Shown: positions 47,973-57,640, counted from the first letter of the stretch. The stretch is DNA of 64,000 nucleotides from Vibrio maerlii (GCF_003415655.1 NZ_QRHC01000004.1:421192-485191); one strand, 5' to 3'. The notes: generated by a model not told the origin, from the letters alone. Translations and numbers: made by a program.

Positions 47973-48602
47973 ATGTATAAAGTGATGATTCTAACTCTCA
48001 TTATGAGTACTAATTGCCTCGCCGCCGACATTTCAGCCCTTTATGAAACCGAGCAAGAGTTTACGTACGATGATCTGGTGGTCGATGTTAAAGGCTACAA
48101 AGTTCCGACACTCGCCGCGTTTAAAGGCTGGATGTTAATGAACCATGCAGAAGATAAAGTGAGAAAGATAGGTAATCATTTTAAAGAGAGAGGTGTAACC
48201 AACCAAAACACCATGCCGCTCCATTTAGTCCTCCTACAAGGAACTAACTGGGTGCTCAATGATACCTCAGTATTCACTCTCCCCAACGCCAAGCATATCG
48301 ATAATATGGCCAACACTCTTCTGTTTGTTCAGAAGTATATAGAACCAGAAATTGGCGTCGTTGTGCCTGTCTCTGGCGAGAGGAACAAATTCTATAACGA
48401 CACCTCGGGTGGAGCACCAAGCAGCAAACACTTAGAGTTTTGTGCGTTAGATATGGTACCGCTCGAAGATATTAACCGACCAGATTTACATAAAAAGCTT
48501 GATAAGATTTGGTCAACTCACGGCAAAGAACATAATGTAGGTCTTGGATTGTATTCTGGGGTACGTTTCCATATCGATACGTGCGGCTTTCGCCGCTGGT
48601 GA
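47973..48602 (+). CDS. M15-family DD-peptidase-like protein (periplasmic)
   Basis: 209 residues from ATG 47973. Signal peptide ILTLIMSTNCLA. The zinc-ligand pattern of the LAS/M15A fold is visible: SSKHLEFCALDMVPL (His and Asp) and VRFHIDTCG (His), so it may cut D-Ala-D-Ala or a cross-link in peptidoglycan. In-frame TTG at 47961 is less likely. Cysteines in EFC and DTC could form a disulfide. Substrate not established. Confidence 0.72.
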   Translation: MYKVMILTLIMSTNCLAADISALYETEQEFTYDDLVVDVKGYKVPTLAAFKGWMLMNHAEDKVRKIGNHFKERGVTNQNTMPLHLVLLQGTNWVLNDTSVFTLPNAKHIDNMANTLLFVQKYIEPEIGVVVPVSGERNKFYNDTSGGAPSSKHLEFCALDMVPLEDINRPDLHKKLDKIWSTHGKEHNVGLGLYSGVRFHIDTCGFRRW

Positions 48603-48705
48603 GTAGAATGTGACCAAACGGTTACTGCTACCTTGTTTAATTGATTGTTAAGTCAATATCAACATTATATAGTACAGAAAACTGTTACTGTAATGAGATG
48701 GTCAT

Positions 48706-49002
48706 ATGTTACGCCACGTAATGATGGTGAACTGCAGAACCGAGTGTACTTCTACACATATAACAAAGATCGCAAAAGAATTTATGAAGCTGCCTGATTT
48801 TATCCCGGGTTTCGCACATATCGAGTGGGGAATCGATGAAGGCATTCAAGACGGAAGCAAAACTCTTTGCCTGTTATTTATCTTCGGCGAAGAAGAAGAT
48901 AGACAACACTGTTTAAACCACCCTCGATTTATCGCCCTCAACAAGCATATTGAACCAGCGGCAAACTTTGTTCAAAGCTTTCAATATACTCCCCAGTTTT
49001 AG
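48706..49002 (+). CDS. Dabb-family (stress-responsive A/B barrel) protein
   Basis: 98 residues. Starts LRHVMMVNC, with LPDFIPGFAHIEWGID and a final HPRFIALNKHIEPAANFVQSF, typical of the dimeric Dabb ferredoxin-like barrel. Function in bacteria is mostly unknown. Monocistronic with a terminator. Confidence 0.85.
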   Translation: MLRHVMMVNCRTECTSTHITKIAKEFMKLPDFIPGFAHIEWGIDEGIQDGSKTLCLLFIFGEEEDRQHCLNHPRFIALNKHIEPAANFVQSFQYTPQF

Positions 49003-49026
49003 CTCTCGCTAAACTCAAAAAACAAA

Positions 49027-49050
49027 AGAGAAGCAACAGCTTCTCTTTTT
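49027..49050. terminator. Terminator between Dabb and methyltransferase genes
   Basis: AGAGAAGC-AACA-GCTTCTCT followed by TTTT on the plus strand; on the minus strand TTTTGTT follows, so it works both ways. Confidence 0.88.
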
Positions 49051-49073
49051 ACATCGTTCAAATCACAAGTACG

Positions 49074-49661
49074 TTAGTCTTTGTAAGCGACGCCCATCAC
49101 TACCTTTCTCGAGCCACTCTTGGTTTCTATCTCAAAGGCTTCAGACACGGTAACTTCATTAAAGCCTACCGAGTAAAGTGATGAAGAAATGCGTTGTTTG
49201 GTCATTCCGTATGCAGAATCACTGCCTTCTTCTGAAAGCCAATCCCACTGAACAAAATAACCACCGTTTTCCAGGATTGAGAAAACAATATCCATCACAT
49301 CTTGGTAATTAGGTAAGAAACTACATACCGACGAAGCGATAACTAAATCAAACTGCTTTCTGAATGCAGGGTGCTGAGCAGCGAGGCCTCTGGATAATAC
49401 ATCGACAACAGGCTCAACATTGTTGAGAGCTTTCTTGTCTAGCTCTTCAATCATCGATTCAGAAGCGTCGAGCGCTACAATACTTTTCGCTTGATCGTTA
49501 AGTAATTGGCTAAGCAGTCCGGTGCCACATCCAAAATCTAGAATGTGCTTACCATCGATCGAAGTTATCTGGGTTAGTTGTTCAAACGCAGAGCGAGCGA
49601 AGGTGTGTGTTGCTTCATCTTGCTCCCACTCTTCTGCATATTGGTCCCATTCGTTACTCAT
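49074..49661 (-). CDS. Class I SAM-dependent methyltransferase
   Basis: 195 residues. SAM motif I ILDFGCGTGLLSQLL (about 40-54), motif II VALDASESM (about 63-71). Substrate unknown. I prefer ATG 49661, which has GGAG eight bases upstream, over an ATG at 49673. Monocistronic. Confidence 0.85.
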   Translation of the reverse strand: MSNEWDQYAEEWEQDEATHTFARSAFEQLTQITSIDGKHILDFGCGTGLLSQLLNDQAKSIVALDASESMIEELDKKALNNVEPVVDVLSRGLAAQHPAFRKQFDLVIASSVCSFLPNYQDVMDIVFSILENGGYFVQWDWLSEEGSDSAYGMTKQRISSSLYSVGFNEVTVSEAFEIETKSGSRKVVMGVAYKD

Positions 49662-49846
49662 TGGGGTCTCCATCCCTACTACATAACTGTTTCATCGCAC
49701 AGATTAAAACAAATCATCAATGAAATCATCGCTTTTCCATAAATTATGTTAGCCCACTTCACGAAAGATAGATCTGCAAACCTCTACAACCCGTACTATT
49801 CTCTCATTGTTAACAGGGTTTGTTGCCCAGATGAAAGGAGAACACA

Positions 49847-50596
49847 ATGAAGCGACCTCTACTGCTAGCATTAAGCGTCATGTCATCTGCAGTCATTGCA
49901 GGGGAAGACGTCGTCTACTCAGTTAATGGCGAAAACTACCAAGGGTATTGGAGCGAAGTGAGCGAAGATGCTCCCCTTGTCCTACTGGTTCACGATTGGG
50001 ACGGATTAACCGACTATGAAGTGAAACGCGCTGAAATGCTTAACCAACAGGGTTATAACGTGTTTGCGGTCGACTTATTTGGCCAAGGAGTGCGGCCGAC
50101 TGAGGTGAAAGACAAAAAGCAACATACTGGTGAGCTATATAAAGATAGAGCAAAACTGCAAAGTCTGATGTCGGGCAGCTTAGCGCAAGCCGGTGAGCTG
50201 GGTGGCAATCTAGATAACGTAGTGGTCATGGGCTATTGCTTTGGTGGTGCAGCAGTACTCGAGTCGGCTCGCGCAGGGATGAATGCCAAGGGCTTTGTCA
50301 CGTTCCATGGCGGCTTAACCACGCCAGAAGGCCAAGACTACACTAAGACCAAGGCACCGATATTAGTTCTGCATGGTACTGCGGATACCGCAATTACAAT
50401 GCAACACTTTGCTGACCTAGCAGTAGAGCTTGAGCAAACGGGTGTTCAACATGAAATGATCACATACAGTGGCGCCCCCCATGCTTTCACCGTGTTTGGT
50501 TCAAATCGCTACCATAAAGAAGCCGACAGAAAATCGTGGCAATCATTCAACGAGTTCCTTGGCATACAAACAGGTCAAACGATGACCATTCAATAG
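49847..50596 (+). CDS. Dienelactone hydrolase family protein, exported
   Basis: 249 residues. Signal peptide LLLALSVMSSAVIAG, so probably periplasmic. Alpha/beta hydrolase with the cysteine nucleophile in GYCFGGAA (about 128), Asp in LHGTADTAI and His in GAPHAF. DLH proteins cleave lactone or ester bonds; the export signal is less common in the family. GAAAGGAG ribosome site. Confidence 0.88.
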   Translation: MKRPLLLALSVMSSAVIAGEDVVYSVNGENYQGYWSEVSEDAPLVLLVHDWDGLTDYEVKRAEMLNQQGYNVFAVDLFGQGVRPTEVKDKKQHTGELYKDRAKLQSLMSGSLAQAGELGGNLDNVVVMGYCFGGAAVLESARAGMNAKGFVTFHGGLTTPEGQDYTKTKAPILVLHGTADTAITMQHFADLAVELEQTGVQHEMITYSGAPHAFTVFGSNRYHKEADRKSWQSFNEFLGIQTGQTMTIQ

Positions 50597-50606
50597 CACT
50601 CGAACA

Positions 50607-50635
50607 TGGAGTCAGGTTCACCCTGACTCCATTTT
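50607..50635 (+). terminator. Terminator
   Basis: TGGAGTCAGG-TTCAC-CCTGACTCCA followed by TTTTG. Confidence 0.88.
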
Positions 50636-50736
50636 GTGACATATCGCACAAAGCATCGCCAATCAAGCCATTTTCCGGTATGATTCCGCCCCCATATGAA
50701 TCTTGACTCGCTCAGCAATAAGCCACAGGCAATTCA

Positions 50737-52113
50737 ATGACCAATACCGCAAAACCGACATCTTCTGAATCCAAGTCTACAAAAGCACCATCCTCCAAGC
50801 CATCACTCGCTAAACAACTGTTTAAAATGACATGGCCAATGTTATTTGGTGTGCTGTCATTAATGGGGTTTCAGCTAGTAGATAGTGCATTCATTGGTCA
50901 GTTGGGCGTGTTACCGCTTGCGGCTCAAGGCTTTACCCTACCCATTCAAATGGTGATCATTGGTGTTCAAGTTGGTTTAGGTATCGCAACCACTGCCGTT
51001 ATATCTCGTGCACTAGGTGCAAATGAAAACACCTACGCAAAGCAACTCGGTGGCTTAATCCTATTGCTGGGCAGCCTGAGTGTAGCAATCATTGGTGTCG
51101 GTATTTGGTTTTCACGTGAGCTGATATTGCAAATGCTGAGCGCCCCTGAAGCTGTATATGCGGTTGTTGATTCTTACTGGCCATATTGGCTTGTTAGTTC
51201 ATGGGTAGGTGCCGTTCTCTATTTCCTTTACAGTATCTGCCGCTCAAACGGTAACACCATGCTGCCAGGCACCATGATGATGGTGACCAGTGTATTGAAC
51301 CTGATCCTCGACCCTATCTTCATCTTTACACTGGAGCTCGGCATTAATGGTGCCGCGATTGCCACCATAACCGCATTCGGTATTGGTTGCTTAGTTGTAG
51401 CCCCCAAAGTGATTAAAAAACAATGGATGACTTTCTCATGGGACGGCCTAGACATTGCTCGAAGCCTTAAGAGCATCCTAAATATCATGGGACCTGCGAT
51501 GATCAGCCAGCTGTTACCACCTCTATCTTCTATGATGGCAACTAAGTTAGTCGCAGGTTTCGGCACTGCCGCAGTTGCTTCATGGGCGCTGGGCTCTCGT
51601 TATGAGTTTTTTGCCATCGTCTCAGTTTTAGCGTTAACTATGTCTATGCCTCCGATGGTAGGAAGATTACTGGGCGCTAAAAAGACTGAAGATATTCGTG
51701 AGCTCATTGTTATCGCTTGTAAGTTTATTCTCGGTTTCCAACTTGCCATTGCAGCCGTTACCTTCGTTTTTTCTGGTACTTTATCGTCGTTAATGACCAG
51801 TGAATCAGAAGTTGAAATGATCCTTAACTGGCATCTAATGTTAGTTCCACTTAGCCTCGGGCCACTTGGCATCTGCATGTTGATGGTTTCAGTTTCCAAT
51901 GCATTAGGTAAATCTTACACGGCACTCACTATTTCAGGGCTTCGTCTTTTTGCCTTCTTCCTGCCTGCAGTATGGTTAGGTGCAAGCTTGGGTGGTATTC
52001 AAGGTATCTTCATTGGCGCGCTTATTGGTAATATCCTCGCGGGTCTGTGTGCATGGTTTATGTACCAAGGGGCTATGAAAAAAGTCGAAGCTCGCATCAC
52101 TGCATTGGCTTAA
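50737..52113 (+). CDS. MATE-family efflux protein
   Basis: 458 residues, 12 membrane segments. Characteristic LFKMTWPMLFGVLSLMGFQLVD near the start, and PGTMMMVTSVLNLILDPIFI at the middle. MATE pumps expel cationic drugs or dyes with a sodium or proton gradient. A 25-residue Ser/Lys-rich N-terminal tail precedes the core. Substrate unknown. Monocistronic. Confidence 0.9.
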   Translation: MTNTAKPTSSESKSTKAPSSKPSLAKQLFKMTWPMLFGVLSLMGFQLVDSAFIGQLGVLPLAAQGFTLPIQMVIIGVQVGLGIATTAVISRALGANENTYAKQLGGLILLLGSLSVAIIGVGIWFSRELILQMLSAPEAVYAVVDSYWPYWLVSSWVGAVLYFLYSICRSNGNTMLPGTMMMVTSVLNLILDPIFIFTLELGINGAAIATITAFGIGCLVVAPKVIKKQWMTFSWDGLDIARSLKSILNIMGPAMISQLLPPLSSMMATKLVAGFGTAAVASWALGSRYEFFAIVSVLALTMSMPPMVGRLLGAKKTEDIRELIVIACKFILGFQLAIAAVTFVFSGTLSSLMTSESEVEMILNWHLMLVPLSLGPLGICMLMVSVSNALGKSYTALTISGLRLFAFFLPAVWLGASLGGIQGIFIGALIGNILAGLCAWFMYQGAMKKVEARITALA

Positions 52114-52247
52114 TTCGTTTCTATGCGAGACAATCAAGAAAACTTACAAAACATCTGAGTTATTCATTTCGCTCTACTATTGCGGTATCAGAATTTTATT
52201 CGTTATGATACCAGCAGTTCAGCGTCAATTATTTTATAGAGGGAATC

Positions 52248-52712
52248 ATGGTAACAAAGTGGGCTCAACGCTTTTATCAAATGGCCGAGTTAGTGGCGTC
52301 TTGGAGTAAAGATCCATCAACACAAGTTGGTGCAGTGATTACGAAAAACAATCGAATCGTATCTGTAGGCTTTAATGGCTACCCTCACGGTATTTCTGAC
52401 AGCGCTGCTACTGATGATCGCGATATGAAATACCTCAAGACACTTCACGCAGAAGAAAACGCAATCCTATTTGCAAAGCGTGACCTTGATGGTTGTGACA
52501 TTTGGGTAACACACTTCCCTTGTCCTAACTGTGCTGCCAAGATCATACAAACCGGTATCGCTGCGGTGCACTGCCCGGAACAAACTGAAGACTTCCTGTC
52601 TCGCTGGGGAGATAAGATCAAAGTTAGCCAAGATATGTTCTTGCAAGCTGGTGTTAAGGTGAATTGGTTACCTCTTGAATTACTTGAGAACGCGTCTCCA
52701 CGAGAATCATAA
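52248..52712 (+). CDS. dCMP deaminase family protein (ComEB-like)
   Basis: 154 residues. Zinc/catalytic motif HAEENAILFAKRD (about 65) and FPCPNCAAKIIQTGI (about 89). It likely turns dCMP into dUMP, a source for dTMP. AGAGGGAATC ribosome site. Own terminator. Confidence 0.9.
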   Translation: MVTKWAQRFYQMAELVASWSKDPSTQVGAVITKNNRIVSVGFNGYPHGISDSAATDDRDMKYLKTLHAEENAILFAKRDLDGCDIWVTHFPCPNCAAKIIQTGIAAVHCPEQTEDFLSRWGDKIKVSQDMFLQAGVKVNWLPLELLENASPRES

Positions 52713-52734
52713 GCCATTAAGCCGCACTCCTTCA

Positions 52735-52762
52735 AAAGCACGCTTATCTCAGCGTGCTTTTT
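52735..52762 (+). terminator. Terminator
   Basis: AAAGCACGC-TTATCTCA-GCGTGCTTT followed by TT. Confidence 0.88.
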
Positions 52763-52814
52763 CGATTCTTGCCCATACTTGAACTCGTTAATTTTTCTTT
52801 CATTAAATTATTTC

Positions 52815-52863
52815 TTGAATAGCAGAAATATCAGGCGTATATTCATCGTCAAAAGACGATAAA
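52815..52863 (+). promoter_or_regulatory. arsR promoter with overlapping operator
   Basis: Promoter TTGAAT (52815-52820), 17-base spacer, TATATT (52838-52843). The 20-base motif CATCGTCAAAAGACGATAAA (52844-52863), with core ATCGTC-N4-GACGAT, covers the start region. The same motif recurs before acr3. Confidence 0.7.
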
Positions 52864-52871
52864 GAACAACT

Positions 52872-53210
52872 ATGACTAACTGTAGCACTGAAAACTGCAA
52901 TGCGTTCAGCTTAACTGATGAGCAGCTTCAGCAGAGTGAGAAACTTGCAGCGCTTGCGAAAGCGATTGGCCACCCTGCTCGAGTTAAGATCCTCAAAATA
53001 CTGATTGAGTTAGATAACCGAGGTGGTTGCTTAAACAGCGATTTGGTTTCTGAGTTAGACCTCGCTCAGTCTACGGTGTCAGAACACCTAAGAATTTTAA
53101 AAAAGTCGCAGCTAATTACGGCAGAACCTATTCCGCCAAAGATGTGTTACCGCGTGAATCGCGAACAAATAGAGCTAGTTAGTACGCTGTTTAGTGCGCT
53201 AACTCAATAA
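52872..53210 (+). CDS. arsR: ArsR-family metalloregulator
   Basis: 112 residues. Winged helix with AIGHPARVKILKILIE and LDLAQSTVSEHLRILKKSQL. Cysteines at 4 and 9 (NCSTENC) and in GGCLN could form an As(III) site, although the ELCVCDL site of E. coli ArsR is absent. Upstream of acr3, so it should repress the arsenite export unit. The operator motif occurs both before arsR and before acr3. Confidence 0.87.
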   Translation: MTNCSTENCNAFSLTDEQLQQSEKLAALAKAIGHPARVKILKILIELDNRGGCLNSDLVSELDLAQSTVSEHLRILKKSQLITAEPIPPKMCYRVNREQIELVSTLFSALTQ

Positions 53211-53254
53211 TATCATCGAGCCAAGACACATCTTGGCTTTTATTTTTACTTATA

Positions 53255-53274
53255 CATCGTTATTCGACGATAAA
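53255..53274 (+). promoter_or_regulatory. Second copy of the ArsR operator motif
   Basis: CATCGTTATTCGACGATAAA, 16 of 20 bases identical to the site at 52844, lying 17 bases before the acr3 start codon. It suggests independent repression of acr3. Confidence 0.6.
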
Positions 53275-53290
53275 CGAAATGAAATAAACC

Positions 53291-54352
53291 ATGACGAGTG
53301 CAACGGAAACATCTCCAAAACTGGGCTTTTTAGACCGCTACCTAACATTGTGGATTTTTATCGCGATGGGTATTGGTATTCTAATCGGCGTCGCATTCCC
53401 TCAAGTGACAGAACTTAATGAAAGCATGTCGGTTGGTAGCACCAATATCCCTCTCGCAATTGGTCTGATCCTGATGATGTATCCACCTCTTGCAAAAGTG
53501 AATTACCGACTGCTTGGTACGGTGACAAAAGATAAGCAAGCGATCAAGCTATCGCTAATCATGAACTGGATTGTCGGTCCTATCTTGATGTTTGTGTTGG
53601 CACTGACCTTCCTTGCAGATCACCCAGGTTACATGGTTGGTATCATATTAATTGGTCTTGCACGTTGTATTGCAATGGTGTTGGTTTGGAACGATATCGG
53701 TGGTGGTAACCGCGAATACGGTGCGGCTTTAGTTGCACTTAATAGCGCATTCCAAATTGTGACTTATAGCTTCATGGCGTGGCTATTCATTACCGTTCTA
53801 CCACCAATCTTCGGCTATGAAGGTATGGTTGTTGATATTTCAATGGGTGACATTGCGGAAAGCGTGGCGATTTACTTAGGTATTCCGTTCCTTGCAGGTT
53901 TCCTATCTCGCGAAATCTTAGTGCGAGCGAAAGGTGAGCAGTGGTATAACGAGGTGTTTATTCCGCGTATTTCTCCAATTACATTGATTGCTCTTCTAGC
54001 GACTATTGTTCTTATGTTCAGCCTTAAAGGTGAGATGATCGTAGAGCTACCAATGGATGTGGTCCGCGTCGCGATTCCTTTGGCTATCTACTTCGTCTTG
54101 ATGTTCTTTGTCAGCTTTGAAGTCGGCAAGCGTATGGGTATCCCTTACGACAAAAATGCTTCTATCGCTTACACCGCAACGGGTAACAACTTTGAGCTAG
54201 CGATTGCAGTATCTATCGCAGTATTCGGTATCAACTCAGACCAAGCCTTTGCCGGTGTTATTGGCCCACTGATCGAAGTGCCTGTATTGATCGCTCTGGT
54301 GAATGTAGCTTTGAAACTGAAAAAATCTTATCCGGTGGCGCAGCAAGCTTAA
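53291..54352 (+). CDS. Arsenite efflux transporter Acr3
   Basis: 353 residues, ten membrane segments. Acr3 (BASS-like) signature [12 protein letters not shown] (about 120) includes the essential cysteine; also [19 protein letters not shown] (about 297). It exports As(III). No arsC or arsH is next to it, so arsenate reduction must be encoded elsewhere. Transcribed after arsR. Confidence 0.92.
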   Translation: MTSATETSPKLGFLDRYLTLWIFIAMGIGILIGVAFPQVTELNESMSVGSTNIPLAIGLILMMYPPLAKVNYRLLGTVTKDKQAIKLSLIMNWIVGPILMFVLALTFLADHPGYMVGIILIGLARCIAMVLVWNDIGGGNREYGAALVALNSAFQIVTYSFMAWLFITVLPPIFGYEGMVVDISMGDIAESVAIYLGIPFLAGFLSREILVRAKGEQWYNEVFIPRISPITLIALLATIVLMFSLKGEMIVELPMDVVRVAIPLAIYFVLMFFVSFEVGKRMGIPYDKNASIAYTATGNNFELAIAVSIAVFGINSDQAFAGVIGPLIEVPVLIALVNVALKLKKSYPVAQQA

Positions 54353-54374
54353 ATCATACTGGTTCTATAGATAC

Positions 54375-54401
54375 AAGGGCTCTCAATCGGGAGCCCTTTT
54401 T
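54375..54401 (+). terminator. Terminator after acr3
   Basis: AAGGGCTC-N8-GAGCCCTT followed by TTT. Confidence 0.88.
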
Positions 54402-54485
54402 ACATCGGCTCAGAAAAATACTCTATTCATCATACGTTCAGGTTCGGAGATATAAGATACAAACATACAAAAAGCAGGAGGTTCT

Positions 54486-54680
54486 ATGAAACGCTTATTA
54501 ATTGGTATTTCAGCAATTGTTGTTGGCTTTTTCTCACTGATAATGACACTCGTATTGGCTCTTCCACTCGCGATTTTTACTGCTATCGTCGGCTCTAAAG
54601 CAGTAAAGGCAGCCAAACAGCAACAGGCTCAAGCTGATGGCAACACCTATGAGGGTGAGTTCGAGTACGTAGCAAAATAG
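54486..54680 (+). CDS. Small membrane protein of unknown function
   Basis: 64 residues. One long or two short membrane segments (LLIGISAIVVGFFSLIMTLV, then LALPLAIFTAIVGSKAVKA) and a charged tail rich in Gln, Glu and Tyr. A perfect AGGAGG five bases or so before the ATG supports it. Not recognised. Monocistronic, between acr3 and an AraC-type regulator. Confidence 0.75.
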   Translation: MKRLLIGISAIVVGFFSLIMTLVLALPLAIFTAIVGSKAVKAAKQQQAQADGNTYEGEFEYVAK

Positions 54681-54732
54681 TCACTTGAAACTGAATGATA
54701 TTGGGTGTCAGGGATGTCACCTAACCTTCCCA

Positions 54733-55731
54733 CTACAAATGTAATTTGATGTATTGAGTCGGCGTTATGCCACGTTGTTTTTTAAACATTCGCTCAAAGC
54801 TAATTCGATTCTCATAACCCAACAATTTCGACACATCATCAACTGATACTCCATTTCTCAAGTGCTTCGTAGCAACCGAACTCAGTACATAACCCATCAT
54901 TTGGGTGAAATTGACATTCATTGCTCGAAGTTTTCTCTGCAACTGCTGAGAAGACAAACCCACGATTTGTGCTGTTCGCTCCAATGTAGGGAGACCGTCA
55001 TGCGAGATGTAGTTGATAACCTCGTACACCACTTTTATATGGTCATCGGCAGAAGGCATGTTGAGGTAGTCATCCAGCTCATGGTAGCTCATTGCAAGAT
55101 TCGGTCTAGGCGCTCCACTCACTCTTGGGGGAGATTGTCGGACTTTAGAGTCAAACCATACTTCTGTTTGTGAATGGTTCCATTCTACTTTACAACCAAA
55201 ATACTCTTCATACAGGTGGTCGTCTGATCGCTTTCCCGTACACATCACCCTCGATGGGACAAAATCATCGCCCAGGTATTCTCGTAATATCTTTAGCATG
55301 AAAATGGCAACACGAACGCTATCATGTACTCTCGCTGCGACACTAAAGTTTGGGTTGTGATAACACCACTTAATCAATGTTCCAGTCATCGAGGCAGATA
55401 AATATCCACCAGACTGCAAACTGCCTAGCGCTACATTCACACGTCGAACCGTACTGACAAGATCACGATTATGAAACAACCAACGTCCCAGAGCACCCAA
55501 CTGGCTTAGTTGAATAGATCTTGAGTATTCCAAAACAATGTTAGGCTTCTGCGTTTTCTCATCCAATAATGAGTACCAGCGATCAATTTCCTGTACAGGA
55601 ATCAGCGTCATCGGGTTCACAAACACAGAAGAAGCAATACCAAAATCCTCTGGAGTTAACCCCAACTGAGCTGTCATTTTATCCTGTAGGTTCTTAATAC
55701 CGATTGAACGCATAAAATAAACATTTTTCAC
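54733..55731 (-). CDS. AraC-family transcriptional regulator
   Basis: 332 residues. N-terminal effector domain of the arabinose-binding-like (OruR/PF12625) type and C-terminal double helix-turn-helix (LERTAQIVGLSSQQLQRKLR; VDDVSKLLGYENRISFERMFKKQRGITPTQYI). Target and ligand unknown. It is divergent from the DUF3302-HlyD pair, its most likely target. The start is uncertain (GTG 55731 or ATG 55713); neither has a strong ribosome site. Confidence 0.85.
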   Translation of the reverse strand: MKNVYFMRSIGIKNLQDKMTAQLGLTPEDFGIASSVFVNPMTLIPVQEIDRWYSLLDEKTQKPNIVLEYSRSIQLSQLGALGRWLFHNRDLVSTVRRVNVALGSLQSGGYLSASMTGTLIKWCYHNPNFSVAARVHDSVRVAIFMLKILREYLGDDFVPSRVMCTGKRSDDHLYEEYFGCKVEWNHSQTEVWFDSKVRQSPPRVSGAPRPNLAMSYHELDDYLNMPSADDHIKVVYEVINYISHDGLPTLERTAQIVGLSSQQLQRKLRAMNVNFTQMMGYVLSSVATKHLRNGVSVDDVSKLLGYENRISFERMFKKQRGITPTQYIKLHL

Positions 55732-55851
55732 AACTGACTCACAATACAGATCACGTCACATAATCATATAAATTCAATCAATCTGTTGCAATAAATCACT
55801 GTTCAAAATAAATAATGAGAATAGCCGCACTGAAATTTATAGAGGCTATCC

Positions 55852-56217
55852 ATGAGTTTATTAAGCGTTCCTTTCGTTGGAACATCTGCAGATACAGTTC
55901 TTCATGTTGTTGCTGCAGTTGTACTCGTTGCAACAGTAGGTGCAGTTGCTATTGGATTCTGGAAATTCCACGAATTGCCAATCCACAAAGCACACAGTAG
56001 AGACCACCACCAGATTGGGTTAATTACTGCCCTCACCTGGATTGGCTTCATCTGGCACTGGGTATGGGTAGTCGCAGTTATTGTTGCATTTGTTGATATG
56101 GAAAAAGCAATCATCAACCTTCGTGATACTTGGCGTCATGCTCCTGAGAGCCAACGAGCTCAGTCAGCTGCGAACTCAGAGTTGGAATCATCAAAAACCA
56201 ATGAGGAGGCGGCATAA
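55852..56217 (+). CDS. DUF3302-like inner-membrane protein (YiaW/YibI type)
   Basis: 121 residues. Two or three membrane segments (VLHVVAAVVLVATVGAVAIG; WIGFIWHWVWVVAVIVAFVD) and a polar C-terminus. Its stop overlaps the start of an HlyD-type gene (TAATG), the arrangement seen for yiaWV and yibIH in E. coli. Function unknown, probably a partner of the membrane-fusion protein. Family call is moderate. Confidence 0.65.
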   Translation: MSLLSVPFVGTSADTVLHVVAAVVLVATVGAVAIGFWKFHELPIHKAHSRDHHQIGLITALTWIGFIWHWVWVVAVIVAFVDMEKAIINLRDTWRHAPESQRAQSAANSELESSKTNEEAA

Positions 56218-57440
56218 TGTTAGAAGGTTTAGCGGTATGGGCTCTATTTATCTATTTACTGCGTCTAGTAGGTATGCCTTGGAATAAATTCACAAAAGGG
56301 TTTGCCTACATTGGTGGTGTCAGCTGGTTGATGTTCGTGTGGGTTGGTCTTATTAACTATACACCCATGGACTTGTCTGGTGGTTCTGTTGTGCAATCTC
56401 CACATATCCAACTGCGCCCAGACTCATCGAATGTAACGGGCAAAGCTGACGAGATTTACATCAAACCGAACCAAGCTATCACCAAAGGCCAACCAATCTA
56501 TAAGATTGACGAAACCTCTTATATGATTGCTAAGGAACAAGCTGAGATTGATCTCAAAGCAGCAAATGTTGCACTTGAATCTGCGATCCAAGAAGTGGCG
56601 ATTGCACAAGCAAATCATCAATCGCTACTAAAAAGCCTAAAGGCAGAGCAAGCAAAAATTGCGTCAGAAGAAGCCGATCTCGTATTGCAAAAGAAAACTC
56701 TGAAGCGTTACCGCGATCAGAATACCGTGGTTAAACACACAATTACTGAAAGTGATATAGACAATCAAACCACTAAAGTAGAGCTAGCTCGCTTAGATGT
56801 GGAAACACTAAAGTCCCAATACGAGACAAAACTGGTTGATGTTGAAAAGGCAAAACTGTCGATCAACAAAGCGAAATCGGCCGTTGCTTCAAAACAAACA
56901 CAGGTTGAGAAGTCGCGTAATGCTCTCGAGAAAGCTCAATGGGATCTGGATAGCACATTGGTAACAGCGCCTGCAGATGGCTTTGTAACTAACTTCATCC
57001 TACGAGAAGGCCAGCGTGTATCCTTGATGCCACGTATCAACATGTACACCAATGAAAAGTACGTATTAATGCGAGTTAACCATCAAGCAATTCGCAACAT
57101 CAAAGTAGGTCAGGCGGCTGAGTTTGCCTCTGCGGTATACCCAGGAAAGATTTTCTCAGCGCAAGTAGAAGGTATTGTCGAAGCGACGGGTGAGTCACAA
57201 GGTAACCTACTTGGTATGGATGATTCTGTACGTGCAACAACCGGTAAGAACCTGCAGAACAAACATCACTTTGTTCGCTTGAAGATTGAAGAGACTGAAG
57301 GCTACGACATTCCTGTAGGCTCCGTAGGTTTAGCATGGGTAAGTGGCGAGAAACCCATTGGCTTCTTGGGCTTTCTGGACGTTATTCGCGGTATCATTAT
57401 CCGTATGAAGTCTCAGTTGTACTACTTCTATTCAATCTAA
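56217..57440 (+). CDS. HlyD-family membrane-fusion protein (YiaV/YibH type)
   Basis: 407 residues. Two N-terminal membrane segments (about 5-22 and 28-46), a lipoyl/barrel-sandwich half (VTGKADEIYIKPNQAITKGQ), a long coiled-coil hairpin (about 110-235) and the second half STLVTAPADGFVTNFILREG. Such proteins link an inner-membrane transporter to an outer channel, but no transporter lies nearby apart from the DUF3302 partner. Followed by a terminator and then qrr. Confidence 0.88.
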   Translation: MLEGLAVWALFIYLLRLVGMPWNKFTKGFAYIGGVSWLMFVWVGLINYTPMDLSGGSVVQSPHIQLRPDSSNVTGKADEIYIKPNQAITKGQPIYKIDETSYMIAKEQAEIDLKAANVALESAIQEVAIAQANHQSLLKSLKAEQAKIASEEADLVLQKKTLKRYRDQNTVVKHTITESDIDNQTTKVELARLDVETLKSQYETKLVDVEKAKLSINKAKSAVASKQTQVEKSRNALEKAQWDLDSTLVTAPADGFVTNFILREGQRVSLMPRINMYTNEKYVLMRVNHQAIRNIKVGQAAEFASAVYPGKIFSAQVEGIVEATGESQGNLLGMDDSVRATTGKNLQNKHHFVRLKIEETEGYDIPVGSVGLAWVSGEKPIGFLGFLDVIRGIIIRMKSQLYYFYSI

Positions 57441-57470
57441 CGCCACCTAGTCAACTCAATAAACTAAAAA

Positions 57471-57501
57471 AGCATAGCTTTCAAAAGAGGCTATGCTTTT
57501 T
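57471..57501 (+). terminator. Terminator after the HlyD-type gene
   Basis: AGCATAGC-N11-GCTATGCT followed by TTTTTC. Confidence 0.85.
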
Positions 57502-57536
57502 CTTTACAACTTTGTTAATAGCAATGTGTTTCATAT

Positions 57537-57562
57537 ATGCAATTTGCATTTGCATATTGCAA
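57537..57562 (+). promoter_or_regulatory. LuxO-type activator sites upstream of qrr
   Basis: TTGCATATTGCAA (57550-57562) is a perfect TTGCA-N3-TGCAA LuxO site. ATGCAATTTGCAT (57537-57549) directly next to it is a second, weaker palindrome. They lie 60-110 bases before the sigma-54 promoter, as for other qrr genes. Confidence 0.8.
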
Positions 57563-57623
57563 CAAAGTTAAGCTAAACCGGTTGAAATCATCAAAAACGC
57601 TTAGTTTTACGTAGCTTTATTTT

Positions 57624-57640
57624 TGGCACGCTAACTGCAT
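57624..57640 (+). promoter_or_regulatory. Sigma-54 promoter of qrr
   Basis: TGGCAC-GCTAAC-TGCAT has the -24 GG and -12 GC at correct spacing (11 bases apart). The start would be near 57650, exactly where the Qrr sequence begins. Confidence 0.85.
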
